Positions 1-9,215 of a stretch of 64,000 nucleotides of DNA are shown here, piece by piece (positions within the stretch are counted from its first letter, which is position 1; every line of letters begins with the position of its first letter). The stretch lies in NCBI RefSeq assembly GCF_037176765.1, contig NC_090024.1, forward strand, positions 248,048,953-248,112,952. Reading direction: 5' to 3'. The position numbers were made by a program, and so were the translations under genes. The stretch is from Anolis sagrei (Eukaryota > Chordata > Lepidosauria > Squamata > Anolidae). A model generated the notes under the pieces. That model was not told where the DNA came from, did not search any database, and saw only the letters and a list, made by a program, of their open reading frames with translations.

Positions 1-431
1 GAGCAGGGGACTTTCAACTGGAAGGAGGCACCTTTGGGAGAAGGGAGATTTATCTGGGAGAAACGATCGTTTAGGGGCCGAAACCATTCTCAGGTGGACC
101 AGGAACCTTTCGACTGTTGACCAAACGGAGGAAAGACCACCAAAAGGGCAACTGAGCCAATGGAGTTCCTTTAAAAGTTGTGCTAAAACTTTAAAAGTTT
201 TAACACAAACAGACCTCACAACCTCTGACCGTGTTGCCCGAGAGTCGCCTGGATACTCCACTGCCACCCTTTGGCCTCCAAGACAGAGATTTGGGGGGGG
301 GGGGCAGGTGAGGGTCTTGTTTGGGGGTGAACAGGCAAGGAGTGGGTGTGAAAAGGATCTAGGAGTGTTGAACATAAGCCAACAGCGTGATGCGGGAGCT
401 AAAAATGCCAACACAATCCTAGACTGCACTG
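1..431. other. No gene seen; unassigned repeat-like DNA
   Basis: Non-coding in all frames as far as I can tell. The first 50 bases resemble 6004-6055, so this is a dispersed repeat. Positions about 345-427 read on the + strand as a decayed piece of the CR1 reverse-transcriptase tail (like KDLGVL...SQQRDA). There is a run of G at about 293-304. Confidence 0.5.
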
Positions 432-495
432 TCACAACCTCTGACGATGCCTGCCACAGATGCAGGTGAAACATCTGGAGAGAATGCTTCTAGAG
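432..495 (+). mobile_element. Penelope-like element end, left part (split by hAT)
   Basis: This matches the terminal segment seen at 9041 and 28611: a CTGACGA motif at 441-447, a short hairpin, GAAAC at 458-462, then the TCTAGA block. The element resumes at 1406 after the hAT insertions. The motif order is that of a hammerhead ribozyme core, here with ATC instead of GTC at the cleavage triplet. Confidence 0.6.
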
Positions 496-1238
496 CAGTG
501 GTTCTCAACCTGGGGGTCGCGACCCCCAGAGGGGTCATTTGGCAATTCTCGAGGGGTCACGGCCCTGCCTCCTGAGGCCCCACCTCCATGTGTCATCCTC
601 AGGGTGCTGGTGAAGTTCAGAAGGCTCTTTGATCGAAGGGGAACTATAAATCCACCCAACTGCAACTCCCAAATACCAGGGTCTATTTTCTCCAAATTCC
701 ACCCGTGTTCAAATTTGGGAATATTGAGCATTTGTGCCAAATTTGGTCCAGACCCATAGTTGTTTGGGTTCATAGTGCTCTCCAGATGTAGGTGAACTAC
801 AACTCCCAAACTCAAGATCAATGCCCACCAAACCCTTCCAGTATCTTATGTTGGCCATGTTCTACGTCTCTCATCAATCCCTGTCAATTCCTCACAACCC
901 CCTCCAGTATTTTCTTTTGGTAATGGGGGTTCCGTGTGTCGGGTTTGGCCCATGTATGTTATTTGTGGGGGTCTCAGTGGTCTGTGGAAGTCAGAGCTGA
1001 GTCAGTTGAAGGTACTGCAGATCCCATCATCCATTGTCCACACTCCTCCAAACATTAATTAATTTTGCATTAATTATGTTCCAATTTGTAATGAAAATAC
1101 ATCCTGCATATCAGATATTTCCATTATGATTCATAATAGTATCAGTTATGAAGTAGCGATGGAAATATGGTTGGGGGTCACCACAACACAAGGAACTGGA
1201 TTTAGGGGTCACGGCATTAGGAAGGTTGAGAACCACTG
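496..1238. mobile_element. Non-autonomous hAT element (SPIN-like ends)
   Basis: It starts CAGTGGTTCTCAACC and ends with the inverse GGTTGAGAACCACTG. It is flanked by a perfect 8-bp target duplication TTCTAGAG (488-495 and 1239-1246), which fits the hAT preference for nTCTAGAn. The inside shows no transposase and carries the same non-coding cargo (aactataaatcc..., acaactcccaaa) that is found in the Helitrons here. Confidence 0.8.
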
Positions 1239-1246
1239 TTCTAGAG

Positions 1247-1405
1247 GGAGGGAGAGGGACAAAGGCAGGTCTTGCTGGTGTCTCTGTCCGGGCAGCCATT
1301 GCAGGGAGGCTGAGGGGGTGGGGCCAAAGGAGGTGGCGTCATGACCCCTTGGAAACAGCCAATCGACCCTTCTGGGGGTCGTGACCCCCGGGTTGAGAAC
1401 CACTG
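1247..1405. mobile_element. Second hAT end next to the first
   Basis: Sequence ending in gggtcgtgacccccgggttgagaaccactg followed by TTCTAGAA, so a second hAT terminus sits on the same target hexamer. Either this is an outer copy into which the 496-1238 copy inserted, or a tandem insertion. The start of this segment is not a recognisable terminus. Confidence 0.55.
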
Positions 1406-1450
1406 TTCTAGAACATGGCCATACAGTCTGAGAAACCTACAACAACCCAG
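1406..1450 (+). mobile_element. Penelope-like element end, right part
   Basis: TTCTAGAACATGGCCATACAG and the following CTACAACAACCC continue the terminus that breaks off at 495. This is the usual right end of the Penelope family in this window. Confidence 0.6.
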
Positions 1451-3345
1451 TTTTAATGCAAAGCGCATGCGTGTTGTGTTCTTCTACTGGTGAGCCCGAG
1501 CACGGCAGGGAGCCCCGCCTTCACATTGGTGTGAGCTGCAGCGGAGAGTTCCGCAGTTCCTGGACCAAGTTTTGGGGACCAACAGATGAAATGTGCCCCA
1601 GCAGCCAGCTCAAAACCAGGAATGCCTGCAGCTTTCTTTTGCTTTCCCCTTCTCCTTACATTGTATCATTTCCCTAATAAAGCACTTGAAACTTGCAACA
1701 TTTAATCTTTCCGCTTGATACTTTTGTATCTTTTCCTGCCTCAGACTAATTCAACATTAAAATAACCCTTTTTCCAGGCTCTGAAGAGCCGTGAGCCTGC
1801 TGGGGGGCGCCCACTGCCCCCCCCTGGACCCTGGATCTGCGTTCGGAAGAATCGCGGATACGGAAACCGCCATTTTGGACCCCAGTACCCACTAAAACAG
1901 TAAAATGGCGGATTGACGCCGTTCAAATTTTGTATTTTTCTGCTCTTAATTCTAAGACTAACTGCCATCATGTTTTCCTCATTTTGGACTCCTGCGCTCG
2001 GGGAATAATCATTTTGTTTAAAGTATTTTACTTTGACAGAAATCAGCTGTTTGTCAATTTGGCCGGGTTCTTCCAAGACAGCCCGTTTCTCCTCAGCGCT
2101 GCTCGCTCCCTGCCTGGATCCAGCAACCGGGGACCCACTGCGGCCACCCGCAGGAGACCCCGGGAAGGCAGCCAGGCACGGGTCCCGGTCTCTGACCTGG
2201 GAGACATAGTTTTCCAAAGGACAGACAAGGACACTGCCCCACCATTGCAACCCGGAAATCCTCCTTGGACTCTTTTTGCCCTCTCCTATTGACTTTCTGC
2301 TCCACGTCCCGGACTGTTTTCTGCCATATCTTTGGACACAAACCTTCAGATCAGGCTTGCCCTGAAGAGCAAGCAGCCTCCGTTTCCGTGTGCCTTCACC
2401 AGGAGACCATGAATTTATTTCAAATAATAGAAAAACGAGCTGTTTTAATAAACTTTGCTGGGGATGGGGATGGGATTGCCTTATGAAATATATGAAATGT
2501 ATGTAATGAAATATCATATAGAATGTGCTGTGTTTCCCCTTCCCGCCTTTCCCTTTGACCCTTGCCCCATAAAGATGTGACCTGGGGATTACTGTCTTGA
2601 AGAGGAACTCCTTTGTCCTCCCAAAACTCTTCCCGATTGTTTCATTTGCATGGACCATACTGTTGTTTCCCCCCAACCCTGGCCCTCAGAGCAGACCAGC
2701 GAGGGGAGGGGGTCAGCAGGAACTCGGAAACAAAGACTGATTTAATCAACCAGGTATTGTTGATCCCCCTTTGAGGTCCGATACCGAAAAAGCCTTTTCA
2801 TATTTCTTCCCAAATCCCATCAACAGACCAGGAAACTCATTGTTCCTCTATCTGACACCCCGCCAAGTGAGGACAAAGCCACACATTCCAGCTGGCGGAT
2901 GCCCCTAAGCTGATCATTTCCTCAGCCATTGTTGGCTTCGTCCCGCCTCCTAGCTGCCGATTGGTCCATCTTCAGAGGCGCTAGGAAGGCACTGATTGGC
3001 CTCCCAGAGGCAGCGGAGCCCGCTGATTGGTCCGGAGGCGAGGCGTGCTGCCAAGCCTCCTCCCAGCTGTTCCGTGGCCAGCCAATCAGCACGAAGCCGG
3101 CTGACAGAGGGTGGGCGGGAGTTTTGAAACTGTTTTCCTTTGTCTGTGTACTATAAAAATGCTTGAAAATTATGCTTGCAGTGGAATGATTCCTGCAATG
3201 CATCTTATCTCAGCTGAATCACAAATAAACCTCGGTTGCTGAAAAACTTCTTCCACTTGGATGAGGCATTATTATTTGTAATATTTTTTACTCTTTGGAT
3301 TGGCTCTCGCTAGCCTCACCAAAGGTCCAGGGCCCTTTTGAGCGG
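1451..3345 (+). mobile_element. Probable LTR-type retroelement fossil, family unresolved
   Basis: Two stretches look like LTR regulatory ends: about 1640-1740 (AATAAA at 1674 then a U5-like tail) and about 2700-3345 (four CCAAT/ATTGG boxes between 2960 and 3090, a TATA-like box at about 3152, AATAAA at about 3223). Between them lies GC-rich non-coding sequence. I could not fix end repeats or find gag/pol, so it is broken and probably partial. The promoter-like block could alternatively be an unrelated element. Confidence 0.35.
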
Positions 3346-3679
3346 TCCTCAGGGATCTCCTCCGCCGGGAGACCCTACAAAAAGCAGCTCGATATCACTG
3401 GCACCTGGTTCTGACAAGGCCAGACCGTAGTGCCCTGTTCTCCACTTTTAAAGTAAGATCCTTCTGTCTTCAAGTTGGAGGGATTTTCTGAGATAACAAA
3501 GGACCGCAACTGCCAGCTGGGATGCGAGCAATTGTGTGGTGTCAGTGGGTGGGAAGCAGAGGAGCAACCACTCCTGAGGAGGAAACAGCAGGGATGATGG
3601 TCAGTGGGGCCTCTTGACCTCCACAATCTGGCCCGTTCTGCCATGCTCTGGTCTGGTCTGGTCTCTAGGCCTTGAGGGA

Positions 3680-4535
3680 CCTGGAGGGTCAGAGGAAGGA
3701 AGCTGGCCCAGAGCGTGCATGTATGAGAAGCGAGATCCAGATTGGATTACTGCAATGCGCTCTACGTGGGGCTGCCCTTGAAGACGGCTCAGAAGCTCCA
3801 ACTGGTCCAATGATCGGCAGCCAGGATGCTAATGGGGGCCCCTTACAGAGAGAGGTCAACCCTCCTGTTTAAGGAACTCCACTGGCTGCCGTTCATATTC
3901 CGAGCCCAATTCAAGGTGCAGGTGCTTACCTACAAAGCCCTGAACGGTTTGGGACCAGCCTACCTGCGTGACCGCATCTCCATCTACGAACCCACGCGTT
4001 CTCTTCGGTCATCTGGAGAGGCCCTGCTCGTGATCCCACCTGCGTCGCAAGCGCGTTTGGTGGGGACGCGGGGCAGGGCCTTTTCCGTAGTGGCCCCCCA
4101 ACTCTGGAACACCCTCCCCAAAGACCTTAGACAGGCCCCCTCATTGGCTATCTTCAGAAAGAACTTAAAAACTTGGCTTTTCCGATGCGCCTTCCCAGAT
4201 TAGGAAATCTCCACTACCGAGTCCTACAAGCACTTTACCAGAACTGATTGATGCACATTGCACATCGCACTTGCCCTAGAAGCCCTTTATACACCTCCTG
4301 TCACATCAGCACTTTTAACGCTTGTACCCACCTTTTGGCCCGGCCCAGTTTTACTGTGTTTTAATGTATTTTGCTTGTTGTTTATTTTTGCTTTGTTTTA
4401 CTTGCTTGATTTGCGTGTTTATATTGTTATGTTGTATTGTTGCGGCCTCGGCCTGTTGTAAGCCGCATCGAATCCTCCGGGAGATGCTAGTGGGGTACAA
4501 ATAAAGTTTAATTATAATAAATAATAATCTAGAAT
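3680..4535 (+). mobile_element. L2-clade LINE, 3' end
   Basis: Conceptual translation gives the end of an L2 reverse transcriptase: DYCNALYVGLP, then LLFKELHWLPFIFRAQFK, KALNGLGPAYL, RSLRSSGEALLVIP, AFSVVAPQLWNTLP and a final KTWLFRCAF near 4197. The reading is broken by frame changes near 3810-3830. The non-coding tail ends with the segment that recurs in reverse at 28394, 34500 and 42010, and with ATAATAAATAAT. This is a 5'-truncated copy. Confidence 0.85.
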
Positions 4536-4564
4536 GAGATCAGAGGTGCCTTCAAGGGGATTCC

Positions 4565-5178
4565 CAGGGAATCATAGAATCCAAGAGTTGGAAGAGACCT
4601 CATGGGCCATCCAGTCCAACCCCATTCTGCCAAGAAGCAGGAATATTGCATTCAAATCACCCCTGACAGATGGCCATCCAGCCTCTGCTTAAAAGCTTCC
4701 AAAGAAGGAGCCTCCACCACACTCCCTCTGGGGCAGAGAGTTCCACTGCTGAACGGCTCTCCCAGTCAGGAAGTTCTTCCTCATGTTCAGGTGGAATCTC
4801 CTCTCTTGTAGTTTGAAGCCATTGTTCCATTGCGTCCTAGTCTCCAAGGAAGCAGAAAAGAAGCTTGCTCCCTCCTCCCTGTGGCTTCCTCTCACATATT
4901 TATACATGGCCCTCATCATATCTCCTCTCAGCCTTCTTTTCCTCAGGCTAAACATGCCCAGCTCCTTAAGCCGCTCCTCATAGGGCTTGTTCTCCAGATC
5001 CTTGATCATTTGAGTCTCCCTCCTCTGGACACATTCCAGCTTAGAGTCAATATCTCTCTTGAAGTGTGGTGCCCAGAATTGGACACAATATTCCAGATGT
5101 GGTCTAACCAAAGCAGAATAGAGCATGGAGAGCATTACTTCCTTAGATCTAGACACTATCCTCCTATTGATGCAGTTG
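4565..5178 (-). mobile_element. CR1 LINE, 3' end (inverse)
   Basis: On the - strand it encodes the CR1 ORF2 tail ([55 protein letters not shown]). The tail repeat (ATTCTATGA-type) is at the left. The 5'-truncated end stops about 10 bases inside the intron after the splice donor of the exon at 5189-5273. Confidence 0.9.
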
Positions 5179-5188
5179 GACTACTCAC

Positions 5189-5273
5189 CTTGCCCAGGGG
5201 GAGCGGGCGTCACGGCAGAGGAGGCCAGGAGAGCGAGGAGGATGATGATGATGAAGCCGGTTGAGGACTTCAT
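5189..5273 (-). CDS. First coding exon of a secreted/membrane protein (signal peptide)
   Basis: The - strand reads ATG at 5273 then MKSSTGFIIIILLALLASS and AVTPAPPGQ, and ends in phase 1 at a strong donor (G|GTGAGTAG). The profile is a signal peptide: a short polar start, then I/L-rich hydrophobic residues 7-17, then small residues for cleavage. A TATA box lies about 45 bases upstream with a very short leader between, which supports a real promoter and start. The remaining exons lie to the left; none was found in 1-5188, so the first intron exceeds 5.1 kb or the gene is decayed. Synteny favours CD40, which is divergent from NCOA5 in mammals. A WAP-domain or other small secreted protein would have the same exon shape. 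The identity is inference. Confidence 0.6.
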
Positions 5274-5317
5274 GGTGAGGCAAGACCAGTGAAGCTCCAG
5301 CTCTGCCACCTCCTGCC

Positions 5318-5323
5318 TTTATA
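5318..5323 (-). promoter_or_regulatory. TATA box of the divergent signal-peptide gene
   Basis: TATAAA on the - strand within ATATAAAGG. The spacing to the ATG (about 45 bases) implies a 5' UTR of roughly 15-20 bases. The promoter lies about 2.2 kb from the NCOA5 promoter, in the opposite direction. Confidence 0.55.
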
Positions 5324-5539
5324 TCCCCTTCCAAGAGAAACTGGGCAACCGAACTCCTGGCGCTCAGCAGGGAACAAAGCACAAAGCCTGCCTTGTGAAG
5401 TGACCTTTGTGGCTGGAAACACGGATGAGCCAACCAACGGATGCCAACAGGATCCACGGGGAATGACACAAGGAAGAAGGCTTCCCATCCAAGAACTGGA
5501 GAAGGGCAAGGCCCGCAGGTCATGCCAGGGCAGTTCCAG

Positions 5540-5948
5540 AGGGAATTCTAGGGTTTAGTAGGCATTGACCTTGAGTGTGGGAGTTGTAGTTCCCCTACAT
5601 CCAGAGAAGACTATGGACTCAAACAATGATGGATCTAGACCAAAACTTGGCATGAATATCCCATATGCCCAAATATGAACATAGATTGAGTTTGGGAGAA
5701 ATAGACCTTGACATTTGGGAGTTGTAGCTACTGGGATTTATAGTTCACCTATAATCAAAGGGTGTTCTGGACTCCACCAACGACAGAATTGGGCCGAACT
5801 TCCCACACAGAACCCCCATGACCAACAGAAAATACTTAAGGCCATTCAGTCCAACTCCCTTCACCAGGGCAAGAAAACATAATCAAAGCCCTCCTGACAA
5901 AGACCCATCCAGCCATAGATAAATAGATAGATAGATAGATAGATAGCT
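5540..5948 (+). mobile_element. Helitron internal fragment plus (TAGA)n
   Basis: Clearly the same sequence as the middle of the Helitron at 7945-8855 (compare 8205-8580): cattgaccttgagt, gggagttgtagtt, ccaacagaaaatactta. Both ends of the element are missing. It runs into a short GATA/TAGA microsatellite at about 5920-5948. Confidence 0.65.
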
Positions 5949-6054
5949 TGCAGTGTTTGGGGAAAGGGAGCAAGATTGAGACATCAACCAGCTGCAACTC
6001 ATGGTGAGCAGGGGACTTTCCACTGGAAGGAAGGAGGCACCTTTGGGAGAATTA

Positions 6055-6262
6055 TCTGAATTATCATTGGTTCATGTAGGAACCAATGATACTGCTAGGC
6101 ATACTTTTTGAAAGATCACAAATGATTTTCGAGCTCTCGGAACAAAGCTAAAACAATGTAATGTACAGGTGGTCTTTTCATCCCTCCTCCCAGTCGTAAA
6201 ACACGGTCCTACAAGGGCCAGAAAAATAGTACAGGTCAATGACTGGCTTAGAAAATGGTGTC

Positions 6263-6270
<8 letters not shown>
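6055..6270 (+). mobile_element. CR1 ORF1 esterase-domain fragment
   Basis: Conceptual translation contains VHVGTNDTARH, DFRALGTKLKQC, VVFSSLLPV, GPTRARKIVQVNDWLRKWC. This is the SGNH-type esterase found in CR1 ORF1. It is a fragment, followed by (AAT)n. Confidence 0.65.
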
Positions 6271-6295
<25 letters not shown>

Positions 6296-6766
6296 GCGAA
6301 GGCTGGATGGCCATCTGGCAGGGGTGCTTTGATGGTGCTTTTCCTGCAGGAAGGCAGAAGGGGGTTGGACTAGATGGCCTTTAGTGGTCCCTCCCAATTC
6401 TTATTATCTATCTATAATAATAAAGAGTAGTAGCAATAATAATACTGATAATAATAATAGTAATAAAGCGGAGGCTGGATGGCCATCTGGCAGGGGTGCT
6501 TTGGTTGTGCTTTTCCTGCAGGAAGGCAGAAGGGGGTTGGACTAGATGGCCTTTAGAGGTCCCTCCCAACTCTTATTATCTATCCATAGTAATAAAGAGT
6601 AGTACCAATAATAATAATAATACTAAAGCGGAGGCTGGATGGCCATCTGCCAGGGGTTCTTTGATTGTACTTTTCCTGCAGGAAGGTAGAAGGGGGTTGG
6701 ACTAGATGGCCTTTAGAGGTCTCCCCCAACTCTTATTATCTATCTATAATAATAAAGAGTAGTACC

Positions 6767-6800
<34 letters not shown>

Positions 6801-7425
6801 TAATAAAGCGGAGGCTGGATGGCCATCTGGCAGGGGTGCTTTGATTGTGCTTTTCCTGCAGGAAGGCAGAAGGGGGTTGGACTAGATGGCCTTTAGAGGT
6901 CCCTCCCAACTCTTATTATCTATCTATAATAATAAAGAGTAGTAGCAATAATAATAATATTAATAATAATAATAATAATAATGATAATAATAATAATAAT
7001 AATAATAACGCAGAGGCTGGATGGCCATCTGCCAGGGGTGCTTTGATTGTGCTTTTCCTGCAGGAAGGCAGAAGGGGGTTGGACTAGATGGCCTTTGGAG
7101 GTCCCTCCCAACTCTTATTATCTATCTATAATAATAAAGAGTAGTAGCAATAATAATAGTAATAATACTAAAGCGGAGGCTGGATGGCCATCTGGCAGGG
7201 GTTCTTTGATTGTACTTTTCCTGCAGGAAGGTAGAAGGGGGTTGGACTAGATGGCCTTTAGAGGTCTCCCCCAACTCTTATTATCTATCTATAATAATAA
7301 AGAGTAGTACCAATAATAATAATAATAATAGTAATAATACTAAAGCGGAGGCTGGATGGCCATCTGGCAGGGGTGCTTTGATTATGCTTTTCCTGCAGGA
7401 AGTCAGAAGGGGGTTGAACTAGATG
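6266..7425 (+). repeat. Tandem array of seven CR1-like 3' ends
   Basis: About seven head-to-tail units of roughly 155-210 bp. Each begins gcggaggctggatggcc, ends tcttattatctatctataat, and is joined to the next by (AAT)n of changing length. Units begin near 6296, 6468, 6627, 6806, 7009, 7172 and 7345. The unit is the 3' end of a CR1-type LINE plus its tail, so the array is a satellite made from a retrotransposon tail. It stops at the NCOA5 promoter. Confidence 0.85.
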
Positions 7426-7429
7426 GCAT

Positions 7430-7935
7430 CCCGCTAGCCACGCCCCCGACTGGTGATTGGCCGGAGCTTGCAGAGGCCGGAATTCCGATTGGAGAAGCGG
7501 CGGAGCCACGCCCCTCCGCGAGCAGCCAATCACCGCTCGGCGTGGGCGCCTGCGCTTTGAGACAGAACGAGAGCGAGCGAAGCCGTGGTTTCCGTTGGGC
7601 GCCCTTTTGTCTTCGTCGCTGGTGAGAGACCCGCGCAGGCCTCCTCGGTGAGTGCAGGGCCGCGGAGGGGAAAGCGGGAGGCCGGGGCAAAGGGGCTTTC
7701 CCCGTCGGTTACTTGGCCGGGCCGGGCGAATTCTCTTTCTGAGGCGAGAGTGCGCGCGCAACTCCTCCTACCCCTCCCCCACACACGCCGAGCTGTGCGC
7801 ATGCGCGAGAGCGGACGGCCATGTTGCGCATGCGCGTCGGCGGCGGAGCGGCAAGGGCTGGGCTCGGTTCCTTTCTGCGCCTGCGCAGTGGTTGGCGCGA
7901 CAAGGAAGGCACCCGCGTCCCCTCCTGATGACGCA
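7430..7935 (+). promoter_or_regulatory. NCOA5: CpG-rich promoter of NCOA5
   Basis: CpG and GC content jump sharply compared with the flanks. There are two inverted CCAAT boxes (ATTGG at 7456 and 7488), one direct CCAAT at 7526, and CCACGCCCC GC boxes at about 7437 and 7505. No TATA box is visible, as expected of a housekeeping CpG promoter. The first intron continues the island (several CGCATGCGC-like, NRF1-type motifs between 7795 and 7835). Confidence 0.7.
7555..7647 (+). other. NCOA5: Candidate NCOA5 non-coding first exon
   Basis: Sequence downstream of the CCAAT boxes ends at two possible donors: TCG|GTGAGT after 7647 (better match) or CTGG|TGAGAG near 7621. The first coding exon starts with its own acceptor at 17614, so an upstream untranslated exon is required. 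The transcription start is an estimate. Confidence 0.5.
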
Positions 7936-7944
7936 CTTCCCTAT

Positions 7945-8855
7945 ATCTATCTATATATAAATGCTCTGTGCATAATGAGTGCCTTAAAAACAAAAGAACC
8001 AATGAACGAAATCACACCAAATTTGGCAACAAAACGTCTCACTACACAAGGAGTGACCATCACTCAAAACATTATGAGTTTATCATTTGGGAGTTGTAGT
8101 TGCTGGGATTTATAGTTCACCCACAATCAAAGAGCATTCTGAACTCCACCAATGACAGAATTGGGGCAAACTTCCCACACAGAACCCCCATGAGCAACAG
8201 AAAATACTGAAAGGATTTAGTGGGCATTGACCTTGAGTTTGGGAGTTGTAGTTCACCTATATCCAGAGAGCACTGTGGACTCAAACAATGATGGATCTGG
8301 ACATGAATACTCAACGCACCCAAATATGAACACAGATGGAGTTTGGGGGAAATAGACCCTGACATTTGGGAGTTGTAGTTACTGAGATTCACAGTTCACC
8401 TACAATCAAAGAGCATTCAGAACCCCACGAATGACAGAATCGGGGCAGACTTCCCACACAGAACCCTTATGACGATCAGAAAATACTTAAGGCCACCCAA
8501 TCCAACTCCCTTCATCGGGGCAAGAAAACGTAATCAAAGCCCTCCTGACAAAGAGCCATCCAGCCATAGATATAGATAGAAATATATGATTCACAGACAC
8601 ACACATATATGTATGTGACAGATGCAGTATCATAGATTTCAAAGGGACCTCTAAAGAAGTACAATTATATGTTGCATGTTCCAGAGTAGGCAAACCAGAC
8701 ACTCTCCACATCAACACTGACAAAGAAACAGCAAGAAATACTGTTTACCCACAAGCAGAAAGAAATTACATATATTGGAAACAAACACTTTCACATTATT
8801 TTATTTCCCAGATCAACAGACTGGGCCACAGCAACGCCTGGCAGGGGACAGCTAG
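7945..8855 (+). mobile_element. Helitron (non-autonomous)
   Basis: It starts TCTATCTATATATAAATG and ends gcaacgcctggcagggg-ACAGCTAG followed by T, which is the 5'-TC...CTAG-3' structure of Helitrons, with a GC-rich hairpin-like 3' end. No RepHel gene is present. A second copy lies inverted at 37979-38861. Confidence 0.75.
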
Positions 8856-9040
8856 TAAACACTATTATGTCAAAATTTGAAAAATGTTCTGTCCCTGGTT
8901 TGAAAGTGTGATTTCCTGTTTCATGGTGCGGACCTTGCTTTGAAAATAGTTGCTCTACTCCAGGAACTTGGTTGATTTTGTGGCTGCCACAAACTGGGTT
9001 GAAGTAAATTCAGACTCTAATAATAATAATAATAATAATC
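8856..9040. other. Short intron segment, nothing recognised, with (AAT)n
   Basis: Non-coding sequence ending in an (AAT)n run at 9019-9039. No gene is seen. Confidence 0.4.
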
Positions 9041-9135
9041 AGACCTCTGAGGATGCTTGCCATAGATGCAGGCGAAACGTCAGGAGAAATGCCTCTAGAA
9101 CATGGCCATATAGCCCGAAAAAACCCACAAGAACT
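9041..9135 (+). ncRNA. Penelope-like terminus with hammerhead ribozyme core
   Basis: The order CTGAGGA (9047-9053), stem GCTTGCC/ggCaggc around an ATAGAT loop, GAAAC (9074-9078), GTC (9079-9081) fits the conserved hammerhead core (CUGANGA, stem II, GAAA, NUH) with a two-base-pair stem III. Penelope-like elements are known to carry hammerhead motifs. Activity of this single fragment is not implied; minimal forms may need a dimer. Confidence 0.6.
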
Positions 9136-9147
9136 GAATAATAATAA

Positions 9148-9215
9148 TAGTTTTGTTGTTCATTCGTTCAGTCATCTCCGACTCTTCGTGACCTCATGGA
9201 CCAGGAAATAGTGAC
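9148..9215 (-). mobile_element. BovB/RTE 3' end fragment
   Basis: Contains gttcattcgttcagtcatct and gactcttcgtgacctcatgg, the well-known 3' end of squamate BovB-type RTE elements and derived SINEs. The same segment occurs at 15779. Confidence 0.6.

Noticed and set aside
1741-2676. 311-codon frame on the - strand at 1741-2676
   Set aside because: No recognisable domain; it lies across an LTR-like fossil read backwards.
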